Source of the DNA: Siphonodentalium dalli | Lineage: Eukaryota; Mollusca; Scaphopoda; Gadilida; Siphonodentaliidae | Length of the DNA stretch: 64,000 bases | Reading direction: 5' to 3' | NCBI GenBank assembly: GCA_032622095.1 | Contig: CP136061.1 | Span: 194,068,369-194,132,368 of the forward strand | In this document: piece by piece, positions 52,751-64,000 of the stretch | Position numbering within the stretch: the first letter of the stretch is position 1 | How the letters are laid out: each line of letters starts with the position of its first letter | The notes under the pieces: model-generated | What the model was told of the DNA's origin: nothing | Databases searched by the model: none | What the model saw: the letters and a program-made list of their open reading frames with translations, nothing else | Made by a program: the position numbers and the translations under genes

Positions 52751-55007
52751 GTGGCCTTTGACTAATCTGAACGAATCAATGAAAAGCCATTATTTGTATA
52801 AATTAAAACTTTCAAAAACATAAACAATGTAATATTTAATAATGGCTGTATTGGCGATTGCCAGCTGACAAATGAAAATGGCTATTCCTGTCTTTTTGCA
52901 AATACCAGCGCAGCCATTATTAAAATATTTTAAAATACATATATTCTTGACTGTTTCAGACAGACGTTGCTGGGAAATGGCCTTTTTTGTCTAAAATGCA
53001 TGCGGGCCGGCATTTTTTTCTTCTTTTCTAGACAACCAGTGATTTATTTATTTATTATAAGCTTTAATTTCAATTTACAAATGTCTTGAAATTCTTGTGT
53101 CATGTTAAATATCCCCCTTCCATTGACATACTCCCTCTAGGAATTTTTTTTGAAATCTAGGGATCTCTCGGCCTCTCTGACTGAAATTCCAATAAACATA
53201 TGTATTGCAATGGGATTGATGCTATTCTTAACCCACACTGAGTTCCACTGACATATTTAAGTAATAATTTGTACACTAAAGTCAGAGCACCATGAATAAG
53301 AAGAATTTTTTTTTTTGGAATTAAATACAAAATTAGAAATATTTTTTCAGCATTGACTGGGGGGAGTTTCTGGAGCTTGCACACGGGCCGGAGAACTGAA
53401 TCATCGACTTTATGTGGCCTTTCTAAATAAAGGGTTAATATCCATATAGTTTCCTTCTATCGATTGAATACAATACCATTTTAGGACAGAATAGAGATAA
53501 GTAGAAGTAACATGTTTTTAGCTACAAAGTTTGTGTTGTCCATTGATAAAATTACTACTTGGCAACCCATAAAGCTACATGTTATTGTAGGTAATTACCA
53601 GGCATGTTACCTATGCGTTGCATTGTGAACTCCCAGGGTTGGGATCAACCATCCTGTTATATCAGCATACCATAAGAATGTTTTAAACTTAAATTTGAAT
53701 CACAACTCGAAGGATTGTGCTTGTAAATCACATTTGTCAAACTCATTTTGAAAGTTCTTTGTGTATCATATGTAAGACCCACAACCACTTATAAGATATG
53801 TTTGTTATCTCATCTTGTAAAAATGAGTTAATCATTCATCCCGTTTGCAAATTGCTATTAATAGTTAGACTTTGTGTGAAGTTGAGAAAACATGAGTGTT
53901 CTCCCGAAGTTAAACTTACTTGAAGGTTTTCTTGCACCCCTTTTTATAATGAACAAACATTTGCAGTTTCAGATTTGCTTTTGTTTTTGGTGATTGCAGT
54001 TTGCAGGACAAATGGTAAAAATTTGCAAATATCTATGTTGAACTTTAACTTTAAGGCTTACTTGGGGTTTGTTATGTTCAGCTTAGATTCATAACTCATC
54101 TTCTGGTTGGAATTAAAAAATTCCCAAAGATCTGTTACTGTTAAAGAAATACATAATGTTCGAGCTGAGCTCTTAGTAATATAATATAAATGCTATCTTT
54201 TTTCTGTTGAAAAGAAGTTCTAAAACATAATTGACAAAAATAATTTAAAGTGAAATGATTTATTTATTTGGCTACGGTTGTCTACTCTGTACTGTGCACA
54301 TCTGTACCAATCACAATATCATCCATTAATATTCAACAAACACCAAAGCTTGGAAAATCATGGGAGAAAAAATTGAACCCTCATTTCACTCTTAATTAAA
54401 TCATAGCAAAATAAGTGTTCAAACACAATGTATATCTTTAACAGCTAGATTACTAGTAACAATGATATATTGCCTTTTTCTTTGATATTTTAATTTATGT
54501 AAGTCACTGAACTAATGGAAATCAGTTAAAACTGGTAACTTTATAGTCCTAATTTTTAGTTGAAATTTAATAAATAGACCGCATACCATGCCGGAGGAAA
54601 ATTGATCATGCCTTTGATCTTTATGCATGGGATAACATTTTTCTGAAGTAGTCAATACATAAACAAATTTTCTCTACATACATAGTAACTGATTTAATTG
54701 CCTCTCAGCAATTCTTATAGAAGATGGGAGTGGTTTCTTTGTTTTGATTTTTGTTTACAATAGAATAGACCCCAGATTTTCTGTATGAACAATATTGCAC
54801 TAGACTATTTCTAACCAAATCATTTCTTATTTATCTGAAATTTCAGTTATTCTAATTATTAATATTATTAAATTTGATCACATGTATTAAACATTTGTAA
54901 TTGGCTTCAAATCATATCAGTTCCTATCACGGGGTTCACAGTATTGGTCATTCTGACATGTCACAACACCCCCTCCCCTCCCAAAATAAGCAGTTGCAGA
55001 TTCATAA
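52751..55007 (+). other. Intergenic, nothing recognised
   Basis: AT-rich 2.2 kb without a credible ORF, except an isolated AAAGGGTTAA near 53430 that could be a TTAA-element end. Confidence 0.4.
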
Positions 55008-56002
55008 GTATGGGAGGCAGTATTCACATTTATTAAATAATTGGACTTAGCGCAATTGAATTGCTCAATTAGTTTTACACAAATGTAATTCAATTGTGCA
55101 ATTAATTTATCATTATGTGGGCAGCAATTGTGCCAGCGCAATTAAAAACTCTGTAATTTCATTTGCACTTTGTAAGCGCAATTATTTATCACCATAAACA
55201 AAACCCCCTTAATTATTATGCCCCTGATCTCCGATGGAGATTTGGGGGTATATAGTGGAGCCTTCCGTCCGTCCGTACGAACGTTTCAACTCATAACTTT
55301 GGTTTCGCTAATTCAATTTAGTTGATCTTTGGTATGCCAATAAACCAGCCGGGGGGACAAGATTTCCCCATATCCGTCCGCCCATTTTTTCCAGAGTTAC
55401 GCCCCTTTTTGGACTTAGAAAATTCAGGTTTTCTGCTACTTTTTTTGGTTTCGAGATGATAACTTGATTTTGGATTGTTTATTTGCAAAACCCGTTTTTT
55501 TGTGTATTACCAATATCGCAATACAGGTCAAGGTAAAATTTCGGTTCAATCGGATAATTTTTGTGAGAGTTATGACCCTTTTTCGACTTAAAAAATTCAT
55601 TTTTTTTTTTTTAGAAAATTCAGTTTTGAAGCTAATATAGAACAAATTTCGTACTAAATACTCATGAATAACATAACTTTACAAAGTGCCATTTAATAAG
55701 TATTTGCACAAAAATAAGAAAAATCCTCTCTGATTGTACAGTCGGGGGCGTTACCTCCGCCCAGCGGTGCACTTGTTATAGAATAGTCTGCAGGATGACT
55801 CCGGTGAGATTCTTTTTGAAAACATAAAACAACCAATCAAACCTAATTATGAACCTCATTTGACCTTCGAGGGGTGAAAACTTGTTATTGTTATTGCACT
55901 TAAGTGCTATTGGGGGGAGATGTTAGTAATTGCACTTTATTAAGCGCAATTAAATTGTGCTTAAGTCCAGTTCTTAATGAATGTGAAAACAGCCTCCCAT
56001 AC
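55008..56002 (+). mobile_element. ~1-kb element with ~60-bp inverted termini, G repeat nested
   Basis: Left end GTATGGGAGGCAGTATTCAC ... TTGGACTTAGCGCAATT; the right end in reverse is GTATGGGAGGCTGTTTTCAC ... CTGGACTTAAGCACAATT. GCGCAATT words recur inside each end. I saw no target duplication. A family-G repeat is nested at 55216-55777. Confidence 0.7.
55216..55777 (+). mobile_element. Family-G repeat with 5' hairpin, nested
   Basis: It starts TATGCCCCTGATCTCC, pairing with GGAGATTTGGGGGTATA, then GTCCGTCCGTACG and modules ending 'GAGTTATGACCCTTTTT', and finishes 'CGCCCAGCGGTGCACTTGTT'. Confidence 0.72.
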
Positions 56003-57178
56003 AAACATGCCCATTAGATTTCAAAACAGTTCTGCAATAAATGCGAGTTTCAGGGTGTGCTGATGGATTCCAATTTGAAATCCAAGATGGCCGGTTGGTG
56101 GCCATGTTTCTTTAAAAAAATTTCTGGAAAATTTGAGGCTCCCGTCCAGAGATCACTCCGAAGATACATATGAAGTTTGGTCACGATTGGAAGGATTTGG
56201 CCTGAAGGCTGGGTCGAAGTATTTAGTCATGCAAAGAGTAGATGCTAGACGCTCAATAGCTCACTATATATATGAGCACAATTTGAGCATGTATTTTCTG
56301 TGGTGGACCTTAGCATGTTTAGTGTGGATTTGCACTATAATTTCCATGTTTATATGAAAATATGCCGTGTCCTCTGACAATGCACAAAAACTGGCCCTCG
56401 TTGTGTCTTTTTAATACTTCTATAGTGCATGTATCTGGGAAACGCTTTCATTGGTTTCCAAATTGGGATCTTGTCATTCATTTCACTTGAACCTTCGTAT
56501 ATATCTCTGCAATAAATTTATTCCCAAATTTCCCAAACGTCCATTCTCTCAAAAATTCCCTCTTCAAATGTCATGTTAACACATACACAGCATCGTCGGA
56601 AATATCACTATATTGCAACGGAAATGCCGTTATATTTGCAGCATAAATTTACATTACCTTGACTCAGATGTGTTCTCAATCTGAAAATAGAAACTATTTA
56701 TTTTGACACCTACTCGTTAGTCACTGTACGTCTAATTGCTTAAGTTGCTGATCACTAGTTGTCGAAAATATGTACGCAAGTTGTGATGATGGGATTTGTG
56801 TGCAAAGATGAAAACAGGAACTAGGTTTCCATATTAGACACATTCCACCTCCCGGTGGTTATTATTAACCTTCATGAATGGCACGATGAAGGCATGCATG
56901 CACTGTTCCATACTACATCCGTTTTCCGATTTGTAGACAAAAGATGTTCTTATTCAAGCACCTAACGTAACTATGTTGAATCAATAGATACGGTGCTGAA
57001 TTCTTTAATTAAATTGGAGATCTATTTTAAAATATATTATGACATTAGTATAGAAGTACATGCTGTAGAACATCAACAAGCATGGTATGCACATGAAGAC
57101 TTCTGGTCTACATACATACATGTCATACATATTACTTCTCAAGATTTCCAGTGACTCAAGAGATGAGACTCAATCTTT
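56003..57178 (+). other. Intergenic, nothing recognised
   Basis: No shared repeat or supported ORF; a 74-codon plus frame at 56133-56357 lies in sequence that looks non-coding. Confidence 0.4.
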
Positions 57179-57567
57179 TTAACCCTTTACCCAACAGAAG
57201 GGCCCTGTGCCAATGCATTCTCTTATATATGCGAGTCGACCATAGGTCGCCTCGCATATATAAGAGAATGCATTGGCTTAACACATTAAAAATTATAAAA
57301 TTGTTAAAGAATGTAAGAAAAAATGGTAAAAAGTGTTAAAAAAAGATTTTTTTTAGGCCAATGCATTCTCTTATATATGCGAGGCGACCTATGGTCGACT
57401 CGCATATATAAGAGAATGCATTGGCACAGGGCTAACTGTAACTATCACAATGTGGTCAAGGAGCCGGTTCCAATGATATCCATATTTGTGTGGTTCTATT
57501 GAGACAGACCGAAGATATTTTAGGCTGTTGAAGCTATATTTGGCCGGTTTGTTGGGTAAAGGGTTAA
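57179..57567 (+). mobile_element. Family-C TTAA element, full length, plus
   Basis: TTAA at 57179-57182 and 57564-57567. Left TTAACCCTTTACCCAACA, right TGTTGGGTAAAGGGTTAA. Two palindromes (GCGAGTCGACCATAGGTCGC at left, GCGACCTATGGTCGACTCGC at right) are themselves inverted copies of each other around an AT-rich spacer. Non-coding. Confidence 0.87.
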
Positions 57568-58023
57568 TATAAGTACCAAAAGCATTTCAAATAAGATAAT
57601 ATTAAATGTAGAATAAAACTTAATGCAAAACATAAAACCTCATGGCTTGAATGGTCGCTCTCGGTGAAGTGATTTGTTGACTTAAGTGACAGGAAACTGA
57701 AATATACATGTACATGTACAACCAAAATCGACATCTCATGCCATCTCTCTTAAAGGGATACTTCCTGTACGTAATATTCTTTTAGATCACTATTATGATC
57801 AGAAGACATATTTAGGCAAAGTGAACCATAAAATATGGTCTATCTATCTTTGTTTCTCCAGTTAATGAACATTGACAATTACGATATTGTCGGTCACAAT
57901 TGTGACACAGTATGTGTGTCTTATCCAGACATATCTTAGCCAAGTCTACTTATGTGGTCATATGTTGGTTTATTGGAGACACTGTCAAAAACTGTTACAG
58001 ACGGACACACAATTGGCTTTTAT

Positions 58024-61000
58024 ATAGTACTAGCAGGTTAGCCCGCCACTGGCGTGGTTGGTCAGAAACATGACATTTTTTTTAATTATGCCATTTTTTG
58101 TTTTTCAATGAGTTAATTCTGCCTTTTTAATCAAGAGAAATGATGGTACCCGTCCCTAAAAGAGGTATGATTTACGGTACATCGGGCGGAAAAACTGACC
58201 CGATGAAAATCTCCCCCTTCCTAGGAACGACAGACATAAGAATCACACAACACGCATTTTTTGTTTTTCATTGAGTTCATTCTGCCTTTTTAATCAAGAG
58301 AAATTATGGAACCCGTCCCTGAAAGAGGTATGATTTAAGGTGACCCGATGAAATTCTCCCCCTTCCTAAGAACGACAGGCATAAGAATCACACAACACGC
58401 ATGTCATTGATTAATTCTGCCTTTTTAAATCAAGAGAAATTATGGTACCCGTCCCTAAAAGAGGTATGATTCGATGAAAATCTCCCCCGTTCCTAGGAAC
58501 AACAGACATAAGAATCACACGACACGCATTTGTTGTTTTCCAATGAGTTAATTCTGCCTTTTTAATCAAGATAAATGCATAAAGAGCGTTACTCGGTTAA
58601 CAACGCCAAATTTGGTCAATATAAAGAGCGTGACTGCCTTAACCCCTGAAGTGCTGAGGACGGTGATTTTGATGATGGAGAGTGGAGAATGGGTGCTCTG
58701 AGCTTCTCCAAAATGCCGCGATGACCATTCCCGTGGGTTTTTACCCTTAGATGAGATGTTTGAGCCCAATCGGTCCGGCCGTTTTCGAGTCTATAGAGGA
58801 CAAATATACACACACATAGGCCTATATATACGGAGTTCTCAAAATATATAGTAGACTAGCAGGTTAGCCCGCCACTGGCGGCATTCGTCCCATGGCTTTG
58901 TTCGAAAAAGCAATTGCAACAGGTTCCGAGACACTTGTGCTGCATTTGCAGCAAATTTCGGCAATAGTTGAATTTTTTGTTTTTCAATGAGTTAATTATT
59001 TTGTTTTTCAATGAGTTAATTGTGCTTTTTTAATTTTTTAATTGAATTTTTTTTTTTTAATTTTACCCGATTTTTTTTGGTTTTTCAAGGAGTTAATTGT
59101 GCCTTTTTAATTTTGTTTTTCAATTTTACCCGATTTTTTTTTTTTCTTCAATGAACCCGTCCATGACACTTCCCGTTATTAGCAAGTTTGAGCTCAATCG
59201 GTTCGAGTCTATAAAGGACACACACATATATATGACACTTCCCGTAGGTAGCAAGTTTGAGCTCAATCAGCATTGCCTGGAATTTCCCAGTAAATATTTA
59301 GCAAGTTTGAGCTCAATCGGTTCGAGTCTATAAAGGACACACTCATATATATTTGCCGACATTGCCGTGGGGATGCCCGTTCCTACACGCGTTTTCGATT
59401 CTATGAAGTACCCACATATATACACACATATTAATAGTAGATTGGCAGATTCCAGTAGCTTTATAACGGTATATCTGGGGAGAAATCTGATGCTATATTC
59501 GTGATTATCTGGGATGATTTCGGTATATACTGTAAAAACAAAGCACGCCATCCGTGCTCGCAGGGAATAATTTCGAGCGATAACGTTTGCGTTCCCGTAT
59601 AACTCTGCAGATGCCAATAACGTTGAATGGGAAACAGACGCTCTTTATAGAGATGCGTCAAAAACAAATGCTCATTAAATAATCACTTGATTAACCCACG
59701 CCGTGCCTTTGCGGTGATTTGAGATTGGAGAACGGGTGCTCTGAGCTTCTCTAAACTGCGACCACGGTCGTGTCGGTGTGATTTGACACTTACATAGGAA
59801 GTTTGAGCTCAATCTTTACACGCGTTTTGGATTCTATGAAGTACCCACACACATATATACACACATATATACGAAGTCTCAAAATATATAGTACTAGCCG
59901 ATGAGCCCGACGTTGTCCGGGCTATTCAAAAACCAAATTTCAAGTATCCGGGGCAAGATACATTCACATAGCAAATTTCAAGTCGATAGCTCCACCCGTT
60001 TCCGAGATCTGGTCTGCGCATGCGCGAAGCTGGCGTCGCACGGGCTCGGGGACCCGATAAAATTCGTATCCGGGGCAAGATACATTCACATAGCAAATTG
60101 CAAGTCGATAGCTCCACCCGTTTCCGAGATCTCGTCTGCGCATGCGCGAAGCGGGCGCCGCACGGGCTCGCCAATACGACAACGTTCACCGCCTGGTCAA
60201 ACTACACTCACGTACCAAGTTTCGTCCCGATCGGTCGAGAATCGTAGATTTGTATTAATGACAAACAAACAAACATACATACAGACAGAGGTCTTCAAAA
60301 TATATATGAGATAGATAGACTAGCAGGTTAGCCCGCCACTGGCGGCATTCGTGCCATGGCTTTGTTCGAAAAAGCAATTGCAACAGGTTCCGAGACACTT
60401 GCTGCATTTGTACCAAATTTCGTCGAAATCAGCAAGTTTCACCCGATTTGACCTTGAATTGACAATTTTGTAGGTCAAGGTCAGGTCGTGGTCATGATTT
60501 GACCCGGACAAATCTGGCGTCGTACGGGCTCGGCGACCCGATAAAATTCGTATCCGGGGCAAGATACATTCACATACCAAATTTCAAGTCGATAGCTACA
60601 CGAGTTTCCGAGATCTGGTCTGCGCATGCGCTGCACGGGCTCGCCAATACGACAACGACGACCACCTGGTCAAACTACACTCATGTACCAAGTTTCGTCC
60701 CGATCGGTCGAGGTGTTGGTATCTGATGCAAAAGACGAAATTGTGAGTGTTGGTTTGTAACCGGGATTTCTGAGAAGCATTATGATTTGTCCATTATGCC
60801 TATATCCACACTAACTACCCCCCCCCCTAAGCCCTGACCTAAGTGTCATACATACTATAACAATGATGTTGTAAGAGTACTATGGCATCCAATAAATTTT
60901 CCTGCATAGCTAACCACTCAAAACTATTGTTCCCATATACATATCTCTCTGCAGATGCTAATAACGTTGAATGGAAAACAGACGCCCTTTTATAGCGATG

Positions 61001-61220
61001 CGTCAAAAACAAACGCTCATTAACTATCAACGCGATTAACCCCCGCCGTGCCTTTGCTGTGATTTTGGGATTGGAGAACGGGTGCTCTGAGCTTCTCCAA
61101 AACGCCGCGACGACGATTCCCGTGGGATTTTACCTTTAGATTAGGAAGTTTGGTCCCGATCGGTCAACCAGTTTTCGATTCTATGAAGTGCATATATATA
61201 TATATATATATACGGAAGTC
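58024..61220 (+). repeat. Head-to-tail pile of family-M units, part 1
   Basis: Units begin near 58028, 58853, 59894 and 60314 with 'ACTAGCAGGTTAGCCCGCC' or 'ACTAGCCGATGAGCCCGACG'. They end near 58848, 59890, 60305 and 61215 with 'TCTCAAAATATATAGT' or 'CTTCAAAATATATATGAG'. Bodies share 'AAGTTTGAGCTCAATCGGTT', 'TTCGAGTCTATAAAGGACAC' and 'GTGCTCTGAGCTTCTCCAAA'. Each new unit starts where the previous one ends. No transposase ORF. Confidence 0.7.
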
Positions 61221-61847
61221 TCAAAATATATAGTGATCAAATTGCCTTGCATAGATAGAATAAATTGCGTCTGATCCAGATTTTCAGAATGATTATCCAA
61301 TTGCGTTTGATTTTCAGAATTATTTCACAATGCGGATAATTGCAAATCAGAATAAATTGCGTCTGATCAAATTGCCTTGCAAATCATAGATACAGAATAA
61401 TGTTGGCAGTGTGAGTTATTCACTCGAACGAATGGCAGTGAGATCATAGATAAAATCTCATAGATAGAATCAATTGCGTCTGATCCAATTGCCTTGCAAA
61501 TCATAGAGAATAATGTTAGAAAATGTATTTTTATTTCCTTACGTGCGAAAGCCGAAGGGAATAAAGAGCGTTACCCGGTTAACGAAGCCAAATATGGAAG
61601 TTGTTTATCAACGACACTGCGGATAGGAACGCTCTTTAACTATCAACGCGATTAACCCCCGCCATGCCTTTGCAGTGATTTGGGAGTGGATAAAGGGTGC
61701 TCAGAGCTTCTCCAAAACGCGACCACGACGATTCCCATGGGATTTTACCTTTAGATAGGAAGTTTTGTCCCGATCGGTCAACCCGTTTTCGATTCTATGA
61801 AGTACATACATATATATATATATATACGGAAGTCTCAAAATATATAG
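61221..61847 (+). repeat. Short-word repeat block and family-M end
   Basis: 'AGAATAAATTGCGTCTGATC' and 'CAAATTGCCTTGCAAATCATAGA' words recur three or four times (61230-61510), followed by a family-M body ending 'GGAAGTCTCAAAATATATAGTA' at 61840. Confidence 0.6.
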
Positions 61848-63246
61848 TACTAGCAGGTTAGCCCGCCACCGGCGGCGTTTGTCCGAAACATGACATTTTA
61901 ATATTATTTTAATGTTTTTTAAATGTAATATATTTTTTTTCTGAATTTTTTCCGAAACATAACAGAAACATGACATTTTTTTAATTATTTTGTTTTTATT
62001 TAAATTTTTTTTTAATTTTAACATGACATTTTAATATTATTTTAATGTTTTTTAAATGTAATATATTTGTTTTCTGAATTTTGTCCGAAACATAACAGAA
62101 AGATGACATTTTTTAAAATTATTTTGTTTTTATTTATATATTTTTTTAATTTTAATATTAATTTAATGTTTTTTAAATTTAATTTATGTATTTTTCAATT
62201 TTTTAATATTTAATTCTTTTTTATAATTTAATTGTTTTTTTTATTGTTAAATTGTTTTTGTTTCTGGCGGAAAAATCCGATGAATCCCCCTTCCTAGGAA
62301 CGACTTTCAATGAGTTAATTCATGGTACCCGTCCTAAACATTTCGAGCGATAACGTTTTGTTGAATCCCGTCGTGAAATCTCTCTGCATAATATTTCGAG
62401 CTATTTCGAGCGGGTCAATGAAATCCCCCTTCCTAGGAACGACTTTCAATGAGTTAATTCATGGTACCCGTCCTAAACATTTCGAGCGATAACGTTTTGT
62501 TGAATCCCGTAACGTTTTGTTGAATTGTAAACATGTCCCCCGTTCCTAGGAACGACAGGCAATCTCTCTGCATAATATTTTGAGCGATAACGTTCATGCT
62601 TGATGTCGAATCCGGTATTGCATTGAAAAACGCTTCTCTCTCTGCATAATATTTCGAGCGATAACATTGCATTGAATTGCCCGTCATACAGATAAGTAGA
62701 TAGTGAAAACGACGCTCTTTATATAGACACTGCGGAAAACTAACGCTCTTTATATATCAACGCTATTAACCCCGAAGTGCCGATTGCGATACGAAATTGT
62801 GAGTGTTGGTTTGTAACCGGGATTTCTGCCTGCATTATGCCTATAACTACCCCCCCCCCTAAGCCCTGACCTAAGTGTCGTACATACTATAACAATGATG
62901 TTGTAAGAGTATGGCATCCAATAAATCTCCGAGCATAGGAAATGCACTCAATTTTCCCGTATAACTCTGCAGATGCTAATAACGTTGAATGGGAAACAGA
63001 CGCTCTTTATATCGATGCGTCAAAAACAAACGCTCTTTAACTATCAACGCGATTAACCCCCGCCGTGCCTTTGCGGTGATTTGGGAGTGGATAAAGGGTG
63101 CTCTGAGCTTCTTGAAAACGCTACCACGGCCGTGTCGGTGGGATTTTACACATACATACGAAATTTGAGCTCAATATGTACACGCGTTTTGGATTCTATG
63201 AAGTACCCACACACACATATATATATATACGGAGTTCTCAAAATAT
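61848..63246 (+). repeat. Family-M unit with internal tandem repeats
   Basis: It starts ACTAGCAGGTTAGCCCGCCACC. 61890-62150 has a duplicated AT-rich block ('gtccgaaacataacagaaa.atgacattttt'). 62280-62510 has two copies of a ~140-bp block from 'CCTTCCTAGGAACGAC' to 'CGAGCGATAACGTTTTGTTG'. It ends 'GAGTTCTCAAAATATATAGTA' near 63248. Confidence 0.65.
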
Positions 63247-64000
63247 ATAGTATAGACTAGAAGGTGACCCGACTTCGTCCGGGCTTTGACCTTGAATTGT
63301 CCATTTTGAAGGTCAAGGTCAAGTGGGGTCACGATTTGACCAGTCCAAAACACTGCCCGGACAAAAGTACCCGACAAACGTGCCTGTCGAAATCCATCCG
63401 GTTTTACCCGATTTGACCTTGAATTGATCATTTTGAAGGTCAAGGTCAGGTCGGGGTCACGATATGACCCGTCCAAAACAATCAGTGGAAAAAAGTACTC
63501 CCACGTATCAAATTTCGTCGAAATCCCATCAAAATTGGCGATTTGACCTTGAAGTTACCCGATTTCAAGGTCACGTCGCACGGGCAAATGAATATGCTTA
63601 TGAGACTCCCCATACGAAAGGACCCCCACATACCAAGTTTCATCGAAATCCCGTGATATTCGGGCGTTTGACCTTGAAATGACCCGATTTCAAGGTCAAG
63701 GTCACGTCGCACGGGCAAATGAATATTCAAAAACCAAATTTCAAGTCGATAGCTCCACCCGTTTCCGAGATCTGGTCTGCGCATGCGCGAAGCTGGCGTC
63801 GCACGGGCTCGGCGACCCGATAAAATTCGTATCCGGGGCAAGATACATTCACATACCAAATTTCAAGTCGATAGCTCCACCCGTTTCCGAGATCTCGTCT
63901 GCGCATGCTAGAAGCTGGCGTCGCACGGGCCTGGCGACCCGATAAAATTCGTATTCGGGGCAAGATACATTCACATACCAAATTTCAAGTCGATAGCTCC
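63247..64000 (+). repeat. Family-M variant rich in TGACCTTGA/TCAAGGTCA words
   Basis: It starts AGACTAGAAGGTGACCCGACTTCGTCCGGG. It holds repeated 'TTTGACCTTGAATTG ... TTTTGAAGGTCAAGGTCA' blocks (63286-63470, 63540-63720), then two or more units of 'CCAAATTTCAAGTCGATAGCTCC' and 'GATAAAATTCGTATCCGGGG' reaching the window end. The latter match 59930-60180. The frames seen here are repeat artefacts. Confidence 0.7.

Noticed and set aside
57151-57339. Identical 36-residue peptide at 57230-57339 and 50271-50400 (minus)
   Set aside because: It is a translation of the duplicated family-C MITE, a non-coding palindrome.
59901-60314. 137-codon frame and many overlapping frames in the last 4 kb
   Set aside because: The same peptide strings recur in several units and on both strands because the DNA is a tandem transposon repeat; no protein family is recognisable.
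1-64000. tRNA or rRNA genes
   Set aside because: I saw no cloverleaf with matching A and B boxes and no rRNA-like segments; 'GTTCGAATTTGGG' words in family-G repeats resemble a B box only superficially.

Overview
This is a eukaryotic (metazoan) genomic window with one recognisable gene. Split coding exons have GT/AG borders, introns are large and AT-rich, and decayed transposon families fill most of the space. Several intronic repeats carry GTCC/GTCT tetranucleotide runs followed by degenerate 'AATTTGGTATG ... GAGTTATGGCCC' modules. One (about 12307) opens with the 'AGCTCACCTGAG' type of start common in bivalve and gastropod genomes. A marine lophotrochozoan, probably a mollusc, is therefore my best guess, but this is an inference from repeat style and not a species call.

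Region 1 (1-36620, + strand) is the body of a WNK ('with no lysine') serine/threonine kinase gene. Fourteen exons join in one open frame with consistent splice phases: 308-483, 1129-1349, 1830-1987, 2849-2937, 7584-7812, 11594-11939, 16480-16580, 18296-18391, 19774-20255, 23476-23695, 27893-28084, 29858-31792, 33548-33630 and 35864-36620. Together they encode 1694 residues plus a stop. The exon or exons with the start codon and glycine loop lie upstream of the window. In order, the product has most of the kinase domain ([14 protein letters not shown]-loop serines, APE), a CCT1 domain, a low-complexity Ser/Gln linker, a CCT2 domain, an RFVI docking motif for SPAK/OSR1-type kinases, a long disordered Ser/Pro/Gln region, and a short C-terminal coiled coil. 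It would act as a chloride- and osmo-sensitive kinase upstream of SPAK/OSR1 (Fray) and the cation-chloride cotransporters. All residue numbers below count from the first codon in the window.

The introns are packed with mobile elements. Intron 4 holds a 3.1-kb unit bounded by a 25-bp perfect inverted repeat, with a hAT element (8-bp target duplication) nested inside it, then a LINE 3' fragment and a palindromic TTAA element. Intron 6 holds a ~180-bp satellite split by a second hAT element, again with an 8-bp duplication. Introns 9-14 hold TTAA-flanked palindromic MITEs, pearl/Helentron-like repeats and a Tc1/mariner-like palindrome.

Region 2 (36621-57570) has no gene I can recognise. It contains repeated TTAA-flanked (piggyBac-type) MITE families (here called A, B, C and D), a Tc1/mariner-type palindromic family (E), a long foldback (F), a row of four 91-92 bp hairpins (49048-49848) and a ~1-kb inverted-repeat element (55008-56002).

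Region 3 (about 58000 to the end) is a dense head-to-tail pile of one transposon family. Its units begin 'ACTAGCAGGTTAGCCCGCC' or a variant and end 'CTCAAAATATATAGTA'. Toward 64000 some units carry many TGACCTTGA/TCAAGGTCA nuclear-receptor-type half sites. The ORFs here are repeat shadows.

I did not find a clearly new gene system. The best leads are the motif-rich 3.1-kb element, the nested TTAA elements sharing one palindromic core, and the hairpin row.
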